Shown: in pieces, positions 12,201 to 25,569 of the stretch
How the letters are laid out: each line of letters begins with the position of its first letter
Numbering within the stretch: position 1 is the stretch's first letter
NCBI GenBank assembly: GCA_027924585.1
Contig: BSBM01000151.1
Coordinates: forward strand, 11,740,001 to 11,804,000
Direction: 5' to 3'
Length of the DNA: 64,000 nucleotides
Source of the DNA: Larix kaempferi
Lineage: Eukaryota > Streptophyta > Pinopsida > Pinales > Pinaceae
Program-made: the position numbers and the translations under genes
The notes under the pieces: generated by a model
Databases searched by the model: none
Told to the model about the DNA's origin: nothing
The model's input: only the letters and a program-made list of their open reading frames with translations

Positions 12201-14110
12201 GAATTGATAATTATTTTATATAATTTGAGGACATTAGAATTTACTATGTTCATAATAATTATATTATGTAAAGTTTTTAGTTTGTATTTCGATTAATGCT
12301 ATTTAAATAATACATTGTGAACTATATGACATCAACATTCAATTGTTGAAGTAGTATGTTTAAATTGCATAGTGTTATGTTAATATTTAATCATTTTTAA
12401 ATTTAATTGTGTTCAAACACAGTATAGGAAGGGTCTGACATGGTCTCACTTATCTTTGGATTTTGACATATTATCGCTAAGATTACATGGAATATTTTTA
12501 ATTGCAAAGGGTCTGATGGTAGTATAGGATGCATCGACTCTTGTCACCTAGGCTTAGAAGATCACCAATTTTTGCATTATAGAAGTAACACAATGCTAGC
12601 ATGACTTGGTACTTGTCTTACATAGTACCTCTTATCTTTACAAGAATACTATTATTTGTATTGCGCTAACAAGATGAGATAGGATGAGGTTCTTTAAAAC
12701 CACTAAAGCTATATTTTTTTATTAATCCTGTCACCTCATCAATGATTATGACATGCTCGATAATATTTTATCTTAAAAGCTCATCTATACTCTTTATGTT
12801 TCCAGCTATCACCAACTTGTGCAGACAAGAGAACTATCATGTACTTATATCATTTCAAATGTTGTTTTTAGAGAGTAGGAAGTGCTTTTACTATTTCAAT
12901 TCATTTACAATTAAGCATTTGTACTAAGTACCTTCATCCTTACTTTCTTACAGCAGAATAAAAATAACTGATTTGTTAAAAACAAAACTGGAAATCTTAC
13001 CGGCATCACCTTCATGCATGGTTTTACACAAATCTGTTCTATTTTAAAGACGACTAGCTGAAGCATATATAGTTCTTGAATGACTGGAAATATTTTTAAC
13101 TCTTACTTGCAGATCTGCGAAAGAAAGAACAGTTCCAATGCTTTAGTTGTTAAGCTAAGTAAACCAAGGGCACTCGATAGGAACCCCTTCAGAAAACATA
13201 CAACGAAGTCGTCAACATTTAGTTATCCAATCATAAAACATGAGAAAGCATTTATCTTTTATCTATGTCAATTTGTAATCTGCAGTCCGCACATGTTAAT
13301 TTATACATTTTGTTTTATGTGTAATACCAGGTTCAGTAGTTGTCAATGTTCATTAATTCCGCAAGCAGTGTTTATAGCATTAAATGCCATTTCTAAAAAG
13401 TTTTAAATTTTAGTGATTTTTGGGGTGTTACATAACTGGCAATGTGAATATGTTAAAGAAGAATACAAAAAGTTGAAAGAAATAATTGGTCAAGAAAGAT
13501 TGATCTAACTTTTCTTGGTTCGAGTGAGCCAAGAAAGATTGATCTCACTTTTCTTAGTTGTCATGGAGCAAGGTTTGATTGAATCTCAATACCCACCTAA
13601 ACCCCAACCTAGAAAATGAAGAGTTAGATCTTTTACTCGAATGCCTACAAAAAATAAAATACAATTGTTCAACTATGAAACTCCCAATTAGCTACATCTC
13701 TTAACTTAAAGATGAAAAGCAATATAATGTAACAATTCAAACCAATCCTAAATAAGTTATTAAATGAGTGTGGATCATGGCCAGTAATCTGAAGATACTT
13801 CCATCGATATTATCATTAGTACAATATTATCAGATTTATGCAAAACTTAGGATCATAAGCAATATCAAATAAAAATGGAGGGTCCTTAAGTTTTAGGTGG
13901 GTATGAATTGAGCCCATGATTTGGAGATATGAATCCATCCCATGACTTGGAGGTTATTCCTCAGCCCACCCAAATAAAATAACCGCCAATATTTATATTA
14001 CTATGTCAAATTAAAAACCCCCCTTGACCCTTAATACGGGGCAATATATTTTTGAGGTTTTTAAGAGTATTCAAGCCCCCAATATGAATGGACGTGATAT
14101 GATATTGCCT
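9264..14110. other. Long stretch without a supported gene
   Basis: AT-rich DNA between two facing CACTA-like termini. It contains a plant telomere-type motif (AAACCCTAAACCCTAAAAC near 10198), a less AT-rich part at 10950-11900 with only short overlapping frames on both strands, and a TATATATATATAAGCCCG stretch near 11951. Nothing here is recognisable as coding. Confidence 0.5.
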
Positions 14111-14136
14111 CACTAGTGAACCCCCCGTGCCTTGTA
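14111..14136 (+). repeat. CACTA-like terminal inverted repeat, copy 2
   Basis: This begins CACTAGTGAACCCCCCGTG. Its orientation is that of a left end of a CACTA element reading rightwards, the same direction as the CACTA transposase relic that begins 1.5 kb downstream. I found no matching right end in the window, so the assignment is tentative. Confidence 0.4.
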
Positions 14137-14753
14137 CACAATGAAAAGGGATAAATAGAAAAGGAGTTGTTAAGGAAACAACTAGGAAACATTGCTTAAA
14201 CTATGGACACTTGGAAGATGGAAAACAATATCATCCCTCGGTAAGATATCAAAAACATGTTTTTTCTCATTTTTAAATAATAATTTTTTTTCAGGCAGAA
14301 AAAGGCTATAACTTACTTTTCATGATTGAATCAAAGGTACATTTTAAAATTATGAGAAGGATTTCCTTTCCCACTAAACACCAAAATAAGCATCTAACCC
14401 CCAGATATAGAAAAATAAAACAAACTATCTGTTGAGACCAGAGACCCCTTAAAAAAGGCATTGTCTAGAAACAAAAGTGTGTTGAATATATCTTAATCTA
14501 AATGAAAAATGGCATTCCAAAAAGCAGCTTCTTTACCAAACTATCCCGAAAGAACAAGAAGACCAAACAAAGGCTTCTGGAATTGACAGAAGACAAACCA
14601 AGAATACCACAAAATTGTTTACTCCAAAAAAAACACAAGTGCCTTCCAGGCAGCTAGTAAATGAAAAAAGATCTGTCACCAATCTTTGGAAAGTCATGAA
14701 ACTCTTCAAATAAAATGACCCCTTCCAGAAACCACAACTTTCTTCGATAGCAG

Positions 14754-15431
14754 ATGTGCAAGCTTATTGTGGGTCCTATATATATGAGAAAAACTGAGGC
14801 CCGTGCAAAAATATTTCAGATTTTATATTCTTCCACACCATTGGTCCAAAATGGCCACATGAAGAGCTTCCTTGTTGCTTTCCCACTCCACCATTACTTT
14901 GGAGTCCCCAAAAAATGCATAGATGATTTTTTTTTAAATGTGCAAACCATAGAAGTTCCCATAGTACCAAAAGCTCATCCTGGATATCGGACCTTCATCC
15001 ACAACCCATCCATAGAATAACTGTTGATTTCCATTTCTTCTAATGAAGATATCACAACCTCCTTGATTTGAACTAGCAACACCATCAAAAAATCCTATGA
15101 CCCCTTCTACTAGAAACACTGGATCAATGACCTTCTTTTTCAGCGTCAAAACCTAAGGTTTATGATATTCCTTATAATAAATTAAAACTTTATGACCTGT
15201 TACCTCTGCTTTGACATCTATTGCTTAAAAAATCCTCGAATTTTTTCCTTTCCAAATTCCCCAACATACAAATGATGGGAGTTCCTTGTGATGAGGATAG
15301 TGTAGAATCCTATCTTGCAAAGATTCCACCAAGGATGAAAATTTCCAAACATGAGAAATGTGTAGCAAATATCTAATCTTTGTCCAAACACCATTAACAT
15401 AATCATATTTTAAAAAGATATGATTCAACAT
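14754..15431 (-). mobile_element. LINE 3' fragment: reverse-transcriptase zinc end plus RNase H
   Basis: On the minus strand, 15431-15218 reads like the zinc-binding end of plant L1-type ORF2 (HIFLKYDYVNGVWTKI, then FVCWGIWKGKNSRIF). Next, 15149-14754 reads like the linked RNase H domain (GVIGFFDGVASSNQGGC, then WVVDEGP, then in another frame LLWFAHLKKNHLCIFWG). The order is that of the 3' end of a non-LTR element. Frame changes show decay. The reverse-transcriptase core is missing upstream and no clear poly(A) tail is seen. Confidence 0.7.
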
Positions 15432-15614
15432 TCATCGTTCGAAATGTAGAAAGAACACAATTTTTTTCTATTTGTAATTCGACACTGTTGTTAAGGTATG
15501 TAAGATTTATCTATATGTAATTGCAATTACTTTTTTATTATTTATCATTCTAGTATACAAGTTGCGAATAATTACGATTTTTTCATTGATTTATTTGCTT
15601 TTTAATATTATTAG

Positions 15615-16458
15615 GTGCTACTCTTCTACGAGCATCTAATACTTTACCCTGCAGATACAGAGAAACGTGTGCCATTCCAAAATATTTAGGAATGGAGTAT
15701 AACATAATTGACGCATGTCCTAATGATCATATTATATATTACAGAAAAAAATGCATCAAAAGGTGAGTTCCTTGAATGTGTAATTAGTAGATATCATACT
15801 AATTAGGTAACAAATAAGGTTCCCTGCAAAGTTCTTTGCCATATCCTAATAATTCCATGTTTTCAATGATTGTTCAGGTGTAAAAACATTGTAGAATTTA
15901 TGGATTACCATTCATGAGAGAGAAGTGAAGATGGTGTCGTGTGGATGTCTAGAGATGGTTCTGCATTCAAAGGTATCGAGGAAATATGGACAAATTTTAA
16001 AGAAGAACCACATAATGTTAATACTTTCAATGGCATTCAATGGTGTCAATCCATTTGGAGAGCTCATAACCAATTACTCAATTTGGCCAGTTTTTGTTAT
16101 AAACAATAACCTTCCTTTGTGGATGACGATAAAAAGGGAGCATGTCATGTTGGCATTAATTATTCCAGGTAATAATTACTTTTAAGAATGTCAACACAAT
16201 ATAAGTAATCATTTTTTTTCATTATTGCATTTACAAGAAATTATTAATTATGTATGTTACTTTTGAAATAACTACTAGGTAAGCACCAAGTTAAAGATAT
16301 GGATGTATACCTTGAGCCTCTTATAGATGAAATCTTAAAATTAGGGGTCGACATCACTATGTATGACATCTCCAAACCTATAGGCTAAAATCAATTCCAA
16401 TTCCATAGAATACTTACATGGACAATTCACGATGCACCTGGTCTTACACATTTTTGTG
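15615..16458 (+). pseudogene. CACTA (En/Spm) transposase, 5' part
   Basis: Blocks match the plant CACTA transposase family (Transposase_21) in order. Exon-like 15615-15761 carries LGMEYNIIDACPNDHIIYY and ends before GTGAGT. 15925-16170 carries FNGVNPFGELITNYSIWPV and LALIIPG before GTAATA. 16279-16458 carries VYLEPLIDEILKLGVDITMYD, then LTWTIHDAPGLTHFCG before GTATGT. One frame change (DGVVWMSRDG lies in another frame than FNGVNPFG) and an in-frame TAG after YDISKPIG show decay. The gene continues at 29644 beyond the inserted gypsy element. The enzyme class cuts and pastes DNA in the nucleus; this copy is not functional. Confidence 0.75.
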
Positions 16459-16572
16459 GTATGTAATTTTCCCATGTATCTATATGCATCATTTATTATC
16501 GAACCTTTTTTTTTAAATTAATGGAATTATTTATATTAATTCACTATTCTATAACTTGTGGGGATTCAAACA

Positions 16573-19490
16573 TGTGAGACCCAGAACTGGGTCTCCTTTA
16601 ACTTTAATATACAGTCAGAAAATTCACTTATAGTCAAAATTTCTGTTCTGTTCTGCTTGTGCTCTATTGTCTAAATTTCTGTTCTGTTCTGCTGGCGTTT
16701 TGTTCCTTAAAGTGTTTACATTTACAAAATTAAACAATTAAAATTCTATTTTAAATTTGCATGTTTTCATTTCTAACTTTTGCTCATTTACATGCCTGTA
16801 AACGAGATAAAATCTGCAATTTCATTCTTTTCAGATTTGAAAATTAATAAATCTGTTTTATCTACTTCTAACAATTTATTGTTGACTGTGCAGGTAGCAA
16901 AGATAATCACAGCATAAAAACCTTTGAAATTAATTAAACAGAATTTGCCAAGGTAGAAACAATAACATACCTGCTGAAAAATACCTGTAGATAGCTGCAG
17001 ATCCCTTTTTTTTGTTGCTGTCCTCGTTGCTGCTTCTCCTTGCTTTTCCCTGCAGTCACAAGCCTTCCCCACAGTTCTGAAACTCAACCAACCGAATCAG
17101 TTTTGCCACCCTGCCAACTGGCGAGGTCTCGCCGACCACCCAGCTCCAAAGGTACCCCTTTGGACCCCCGAGCCCAAACCGAGTACAAGCCAACCGTTAT
17201 ATCCCTCTAGAAAAACCTCCAGCAAAAACCCCCTTTCAGCTCCTTTCAGCTCTGCTCTAAAATTTCTATATCTCCTCCCCCCAAAACTTCCTCCCAAAAA
17301 TAACTAAGGTAAAAAAAAAGATCCCCTCTTCTTCCTTTCTTCTCCATCTTATCCCATGTTTGCTCTGCCGACTCCATGCTCCCCATTACTACCCTTATCC
17401 TCTCCATTCAATTCTAGCTAAGATGGCAGTCCCCCTTTTCTCCCTCGAGACATGTCCACATTTATTGATACCATCAATACATTAATTAATTAATTAATTA
17501 ATTAATTTATAAATGAATTATAAATATTATCCCTTTCTTTTATGCAAACATCGTATGTAAAAGTCAACTAAATTATTAATGTGGTTCCACCGCCATTGTC
17601 TTTTCAAGTGGTCATAATTATAATTTAATTAATATTTTAATTTATTAACTAAAATACAATATAATTATAAACTTGGATAAAAAATGGCATAAGGTAATGT
17701 CTTCCTTAATTAATTCATAATTAATTTAGAACTAATGCATAATTAATTCAAAATTAATTCGTAATTAATTCATAATTAATTCACAATTAATTTAGAACTA
17801 ATTCATAAGTAATTTAAAATTAATTCGTGATTAATTCATAATTAATTCACAATTAGTTTATAAATAATTCATAATTAAATTATAATTAATTCATAATTGA
17901 TTAACTTATAATTGATTTATCGGTTTCATGAACAATTCCCAAGTGTGTACCCGACACTTGTTTACCAATTTCATATTACATCTATTCGTAAATTATCCTA
18001 TGTTCCAACTAGCTTCTGCATGGTCATCATAAAATTTAATAGATATAAATTAATTATTATCCATACAGTTTAATTAATTATCTAGCCGTGCAATTAATAT
18101 TAACTTATCAATTTAATACTACTTTAATTAACATTACAATAATCATTTAACGTGTTAACCCTTAGTCATTACTAATCAAACTCATTAACATTTAATTAAG
18201 CGTTACTAACCAATTGCATTATTTACTATTAATTTAACCGTAACTTGTTTATTAATCATTAATGTACAGTAATTAATTATTAAGCGACACTAATTAACAT
18301 TATTCCTCAGCAATATTTCACGCAATTCATAAATATGTAGGCGAGTTATGTAAGCGTAGCTACTGCTTACATACCTCGCGTAAGTACACTAACAGTAATA
18401 ACTCACACACGTCAATCATAATCATGAAACTTACTGTTTACTGACACATGTTTTAGCATAGTTTGCAAGGTACAATTCTTTAACTAACTGAAATCTTATT
18501 AGTTACGACAATTCATACCTTTCTAAGTTACGACACATACTCAAGCAAGGGTTTTACACACCTACAGTTAGATCTTGTTTTCACCCCTACTTCATGCTAC
18601 ACCTATTTACCTACATCATCACTAACTTCCACATCCTATCCTGTCCTCTGCTGGACTACCCTGGAATGTCAAGTCATGACCGGTTCCAGCTAGAACCCGT
18701 AAGCGGAAGTGTCGACTACATCGACCAGCTTCCCCAGCAGGCAACCACCAGTCATCATCACACACCTTGGGGAGCGCGCCGTAGCACAGCCCTCCCATGA
18801 CTCTGGGTTTCGGGGATAAACGGTGGGTAAAGCCTCCACCCCCCTAATGGAACAAGGGATTATGTCTACTCGACATAACAACAGCGTTGCACTTGTACTC
18901 GGTCTGTCATCGTATAACCGATCTGGGCGGTTGAGTTTCCTGAAACCCTACCCCACCCATGTCATAACATACATCATAATAAACAACATAATAACCATAC
19001 GAAAGTAAATAATGCATCACTCGCATACCATTTTATCTTTCGAAGTCCGTGTCCCCGAGGCCCTCCCACCTCGTAGGATCCAGCTATCACTTAGCCGTTT
19101 CAACCTGTAAGTCAGTACTCGACATACAATATAGAATATCGTGCATAAATCCTCGATATGTACACACATATATTTCATCATATCATAACGACAATAAACT
19201 CATTCATTCGCCATGCACTTGGCATAACATTCATTATTTCAACATATAACTGTAACGGTATCCACGTACCCATCATTTAGTAAATTTCCATATATTTGAC
19301 ATAATTAACACATGATACATATCTAAGCATGACTATCGATCTTAACACTATCATCATACACACACATATATATATATCGGCAAAATAATAGAACCATGTC
19401 CACAGTGTCGTCAACTGACGAGGTCTCACAGTCAAACAAATACAACATATAATAGTAGTTCAGGTAGTAATGTCAAAACGGGGTGTTACA
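16573..19490 (-). repeat. 3' LTR of the gypsy element (left)
   Basis: 2918 bp, starting TGTGAGACCC and ending GGTGTTACA. It pairs with 26719-29638 at a constant offset of 10,146 until a 2-base microsatellite difference near its right end. Reading frames inside (for example on the minus strand near 17297-16788) are not conserved as genes; a single base difference puts a stop in the left copy of the longest one. Confidence 0.95.
17481..17920. repeat. AATTAATT-rich degenerate repeat inside the LTR
   Basis: After an (ATTA)n run the LTR holds repeated AATTAATTCATAATTAATT-type units. The same block occurs in the other LTR at 27627-28066. Its role is unknown; it is part of the LTR. Confidence 0.7.
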
Positions 19491-19504
19491 TACACCCACC
19501 CTTC
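19491..19504 (-). promoter_or_regulatory. Polypurine tract of the gypsy element
   Basis: On the minus strand GAAGGGTGGGTGTA lies directly upstream of the 3' LTR, the place where plus-strand DNA synthesis is primed in LTR elements. Confidence 0.75.
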
Positions 19505-19529
19505 AGGAAACTTCGTCCCGAAGTTATGA

Positions 19530-22500
19530 TCAAAATAGTGTGGGATAATCACGACGCATAGTCTCTGCATCCTCCCAGGTAGCAGAACCTGGGCTATATC
19601 GGTCCCACTGGACCTTAACTTGGTCCACCAAACGGTGCCTCAACTGTTTAACCCTGCGGTCCAATATAAGTAATGGTTCGACCCTGATGGTTCCCTCGTC
19701 CGAAACCTGCAATTCCTTCCAATTTATTTTATGTGACTCATCAGCTACATAATGTCGTAAAACAGATACATGAAAAACATTATGAGTTTTGTGCAAATGG
19801 GGTGGCAGCGCAAGACGATACGCGACGGGTCCAACCTTTTCTAAAATTTCAAAGGGTCCAATAAATCGTGGTGACAACTTTGTCCCTTTCCCAAACCTGA
19901 TGGTACTTTTGCTAGGCCTGATGCGGACGAACACTGCATCACCAACCTTATAGCTTCGGTCAACCCTATGCGCATCGGCATAACTCTTCTGTCTATCCTG
20001 TGCTTCCTTTAACCGCTGCCTGATCTGAACAACCTGTTCTTCCATCTCCTGAATCAACTCAGGTCCTATAATTACTCGATCCTCTAACCTTTCCCAACTC
20101 AATGGTGTCCTGCATGGCCTTCCATATAAAGCTTCATATGGAGGCATCCCAATTGAACTATGGTAACTGTTGTTGTAAGCAAACTCTACCAAAGGTAAGT
20201 GCTTTTCCCAATGAGTTTGTTGATCCATGACATACATCCTAAGCATGTCCTCCATCACCTGATTCACTCTTTCTGTTTGCCCATCTGTCTCTGGATGGTA
20301 AGCAGTGCTTAGGTTCAACTGAGTACCCAACGCTGACTGCAAACTCGTCCAAAACCTGGATGTAAACCTGGAATCTCTATCCGATATAATCTTCTTGGGA
20401 AACCCATGGAGACGAACAACTTCATTTATGAACACACGCGTTACATCCGTGACATCATAGGTCTCCTTAACTGGAATGAAGTGAGCAGTTTTGGTCAGTT
20501 TGTCAACGATGACCATGATGGCATCATGCCTATGAGAGGTAAGAGGCAATCCCACCACGAAGTCCATGGAGATAACCTCCCACTTCGACATAGGAATGTC
20601 ATGTGGCTGCAACAGACCTGCCGGGTGGTGATGATCAGCTTTTACCTGCTGACACTCAAGGCACCTAGCGACGAATTTGACCACGTCGCTTTTCATCCCT
20701 GCCCAAAAGAAGAGTTGCTTCATGTTTGCATACATCTTCTTTACACCCGGGTGTGCACAATACACTGCTCTGTGGGCTTCTTTAAGGATAGTCTCTCTAA
20801 TATCTCCCTCCTTAGGAATATACATCCTCCCTTGATACCGTAACAAACCATCGGCTTCCAACTCATAGCCTTCAAACTTTGGTCCCACCGGTTTCCCATT
20901 CTAGAGTGCCGCTGTGACCTTTAGGTACCAACTATCCCCGAGTAGCTGCCCTAAAATTCTTTCCCTCAAATCCACCTTCAGAGGTATAAGAGAGAAAAGT
21001 CTTGGTTTTCTGCTTAAGGCATCCGCTACTACATTCTCCTTCCCCTTGATGTAGGAAATCCCAAAATCATACTCGCTCATGAATTCACTCCATCGCCTTT
21101 GCCTAGCATTTAGGTCTCTCTGAGTGAAGATATACCTTAAGCTTTGGTGATCAGACTTGAGTTCAAAGCTTCGTCCAACAAGGTAATGTCTCCAAAGCTT
21201 CAAAGCTAACATCACTGCAGCTAACTCTAGTTCATGAGTAGGGTAATTCTCTTCATGTGTTTTTAGCTTTCTCGACGCATAAGCTATTACCCCACCTTCT
21301 TGCATCAACACTGCACCCAAACCTTGTCTTGAAGCATCAGTGCAAACTGTGAATTCCTTCTCTATATCTGGAACCTGTAGAATTGGTGCACTCGTCAATA
21401 GTCTTTTTAGCTCGGCGAATGCGGCATCACATTCATCTGTCCATTCGTACCTAGTGCCCTTACGCTGTAGGGTAGTTATGGGTTTCGCGATTTTTGAGAA
21501 ACCCTCAACAAACCTTCTATAATACCCGGCTAACCCCATGAAGCTCCTTACTTCATGTGCATTCTTTGGCACGGGCCAATCCATTATGGCCTTCACCTTT
21601 TCAGGGTCCACAGAAATTCCCTCACCGGAAATTATATGCCCTAGGTAATGGATCTCCTTCTGATAGAACGAACATTTGGACAACTTACCATACAACTGAT
21701 GCTCCCTTAAGCATGACAACACTATTCGCAAGTGTTCCTCGTGCTCCTGCTCATTCTTGGAGTAGATGAGGATGTCGTCTACGAAGACTTGCACAAATTG
21801 ATCTAAGTATTTTCGGAACACGCTATTCATGAGACTCATGAATACGGCTGGGGCATTAGTCAAACCGAAGGGTACCACCACAAACTCATAGTGCCCAAAC
21901 CTTGTTCGAAAAGCAGTCTTAGGTATATCACCTTCCTTAATCCGTAGCTGGTGGTAACCTGATCGTAAGTCGATCTTTGAGAAGACTGTCGCCCCTTTCA
22001 TTTGATCAAAGAGGTCATCAATTCGAGGTATCGGGTACCTATTCTTCACGGTGGCTCTATTCAAATCTCGGTAATCAATGCAAAGACGCAAGGAACCATC
22101 CTTCTTCTTCACAAAGATTACTGGCGCACCCCATGGTGAAATACTTGGTCTGATGAACCCTAGATCTAGCAGTTCCTTCAACTGCATTTGCAACTCACAA
22201 AGTTCAGGGGCCGTCATCCTATAAGGTGTCTTTGATGTTGGCTCTGAACCGGGTTTTACCTCAATGGTAAAATCAAGTTCCCTCTTAGGAGGTAACCCAG
22301 GTAATTCCTTAGGGAATACATCACTGAACTCGGCTAACACTGGATAGTCATCAAAGGAGGGTCCCTTCTCACTGTTTACCGCTTCAACAATGTACAACTG
22401 GCATCCTTGTCGCATACATCGCTTTACGTTCATCGTTGATATGAAACGTAGGGACACCTTCCGTTTGATACCCTGGATCTTGATGGCCTCTCCGTTGTCA

Positions 22501-24041
22501 TTAATGCAAAGAACTTTCTTCCCATAACAGTCCAAGAAAGCTCGATGTTCCTCAAGCCAATTCATACCTATGATGAGATCATAAGTTCCGAGGGTGGTGA
22601 CGTACACTTTGACTTGTGTAACACACACCCCGAGATCCACTACACACTTATCGACACTAGGTCCTACTGCTTGCTTTACCCCTGAAGCCATTTCGACTAA
22701 GCTGAAATCATCATGCTCGTAGGCTGCCAACCCACATTTGTCTAATGCATATGGAGAAATGAAACTATCAGTAGCACCAGGATCAAACAATATTCTAAGC
22801 TTGACATTATTGACTGTACCTGATGATTCGACCACAGTGGATTGGTGCTCTGCTTGATGGTTGTTTACTGCAGCCGAGATCTGATGCCTACTACCCCTAC
22901 TCCCCATTGGAGCTTTTCCTTCTCGCTGTACTGTACCGGATCGTAATTCGGGACAGTCACGCTGGTAATGTGGACCTCCACATCCCCAACAAGCAACCTG
23001 TAATGGAGCGGGCGAGATAACCTGCTCAGACCTTTGAGAGGGGTTCCTCCCCCTAGGACCCCTTCCTCTACCGGCTGTTCCTCTAAAATTCCTCGCACCC
23101 TGGTGAGTCCCTGTGGCCGACTGGGGCACCGCCCTAGTTGCCACTGATCTGTCAACCGCTGCGACTCTTGGTGTGCTCCTGTTCCCGTAGGGAGGTGGCC
23201 TCGCATATCCTCCCCGAGGGTAGCTTCGAGGGGCCTTCCCCACAAACCCCGACTGCTGAGAGTTGAAGGACCTGATGGGCTTTGCACCCAACATCTCCTC
23301 AGTGTAACGAGCACAATCTACTGCTTCGGCGACCGAAGTTGGTTTCCACATCCGTACCTGAGCCCTGATCTTGGCATTGAGCCCATACACGAAGCGCTCA
23401 ACCTGGCGTTCGTCATTGTCCAAGTAAGGGACATACTTCACTAATTCCATGAACCTCTCTTCATACTCCTCCACAGATAGATGCCTTTGTACCAAGGCAT
23501 GAAGAGCCCCTGCTTGTTCTTCCTGGTAGGATGCGGGTAGGTACTTCCCCTTGAATTTTTCCACAAACAGTTCCCATGGAACTGTGTCCGGTGTAAGGTG
23601 TAGCTGCCTTTCTTGGTTTCCCCACCAGTTCAAAGCGGCCCCCTTTAGTTGAAATATGGCCAGTTTGGACTTGGACGTGGAGGTGTACTCCTGCAAGGTC
23701 AAGCACCTGGTCATCTCTTCCAACCATGACTCTGCTCGAATCCCTGATCGACCCCCCGAAAATTATGGAAGCCTTATCTTCTGAAGCTCCCTTTTGATAT
23801 CCTGATGCGGAGTTCTTGGTACCGTATTCGCTTCTACCACAGGAACTTCCTCCCTTAGTGGAGGGGCCTCCACCTCTACCTCCGAGGTAGTACTCCCTCT
23901 CTGTGCTAGTCCCCTGAGTGTTTCGTTTATGGCTTCCAACGAGCGCAGTATAAGAATGGTCTCTGGCGATGGTGCCGGCACATTCGGTTCAGGTAATGCC
24001 GTCGCCTGACCTCGCCCCCGACCCGCTCGAGTTCTTACCAT
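19530..24041 (-). pseudogene. Gypsy gag-pol polyprotein, one frame with two nonsense codons
   Basis: It starts at ATG 24041 (MVRTRAGRGRG, typical of plant gag) and stays in one frame to 19530, about 1503 codons. In order: capsid-like gag (ALNWWG, FKGKYLP) near 23700-23350; zinc knuckle [13 protein letters not shown] near 22960; protease [12 protein letters not shown] near 22775; reverse transcriptase with FVDD near 21775; RNase H (TDASRQGLG near 21340, ADALSRKP near 21010); integrase zinc end near 20700, catalytic blocks MDFVVGLP near 20560, SDRDSRF near 20370 and E in TERVN near 20265; chromodomain-like tail near 19640-19540. Nonsense codons are TAA at 23763-23765 in gag and TAG at 20901-20903 between RNase H and integrase. 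Both could derive from CAA/CAG by C-to-T change. Otherwise the frame is intact. Confidence 0.93.
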
Positions 24042-25569
24042 GATTATTCCTGCTCATGGAATAATAGGATAATTAGCACACAATGACATCATGACTAATT
24101 TACTATCAATCTCAACAATTAATTCAAAAGTGCGTCATGACTAATTTTACGAGTGTTTTACTTTAAGAGCTATAGTTCAGTACGTTTCGATCAGGCCATC
24201 TTGAGGCCACCCGGTACTAGACATACTACAATAGTTCCACGTAGGTTTAGGTATTGGACTCCACACAATCCTCATCAAGTCGCCATCAATTCCTCAAGAA
24301 ATTCATTTAATGTTTATTGCCTCGTTCCCATTAATAATTAATAATTTACTAATAACATAACCTAAGTTTTTAAGTCTAGCGTCGTGTTTATCAAACATTT
24401 TGTCATGGGGTAAAATCGGTGATCTAGTGATCAGCTCGTCATGCTGGTCTCCGTGGTGTCCTGTTTTCGAGATTCCGGCTCCGTCTTGCTCCTTCGACTG
24501 TACGTCGAAGTTTCGGCAAGAACTAGTTTTAAGAACGAAATAACCATTTAGTGTTAATTTAGCCCTCTCAAAACCAATTAGTTTGTCTTAGTTTAACACT
24601 AATTAGTTAACACACTAACACTAATTAATTAACACTAATCATTCATTAACATTAGTTAATTAGTATTTATTTATTTTCCCTTTATATATAAAATAAAAAA
24701 AATAAACATAAGGATAAATTCATTTTTACAATTTACTCATACATTTAACATCAATGTATTAACTTTAATTTATTAAGTAATTAATAAATTTAATTGTAGA
24801 ATAATTATTTAATAATACAATGAAATCCATTTCAAAATTAATAAATAAAAATTCTATTTATTATGTAATTTTGTTTAGATATATATAAATATATTAATTA
24901 TCAATTTCAGAATTAATAAATAATAATAAAAAAATTTATTTATTACGTAATTTTGTTTATATATATAAATATATCATTTATCAATTTCGAAATAAATAAA
25001 TAAAATAAAATAAAAATTTTATTAATAAAAATAATAATTAATATATTTATATAAAACAATAATAATGATAAAAATCAACCCTAACCCTACACCACGCGGC
25101 CTCTCTAGGCTATCTGGGCCATGCATTAATTAATATTAAACTATTCTATAAACGACCTCAAACCCTAGTTTTGGTTCATTTTTCTCAATCATTTTTTTTT
25201 TCAGCGAGCTCTGCTCTGCACCTCCCATGGCGAGTGAGTTCTGCAACTCAGCCATAGTTCAGCAACTCAGCCATGGCGAGTCTCTCTCTTTCAGGTCTAC
25301 ATATGTTTAATCGTGGTATTATTTTCCTTCCTTTTGGTTTTTTTTTTTTTTTTGCAGGTTTTCTGTATACATGATTATTTTCCCTTGCTTCTAAAAGGTT
25401 GGCCGCTCATGGCCGCAGCACCTCTGCTGCTGGCCAGCCGCACCCAAGCTGCGAGTTTTGAGCTGCAAGCTGGGCTATCATGGCCGCCGCGTACGTTTTT
25501 TTTTCAAATTTCAGGTAAAAAATTTTGTTTTAACAGAGTATAGCTGTGTTTTTTTTTTTTTTTGCTTGC

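Noticed and set aside
22865-23314. 149-codon minus-strand frame within gag
   Set aside because: It overlaps the gag-pol frame, which carries all the recognised domains.
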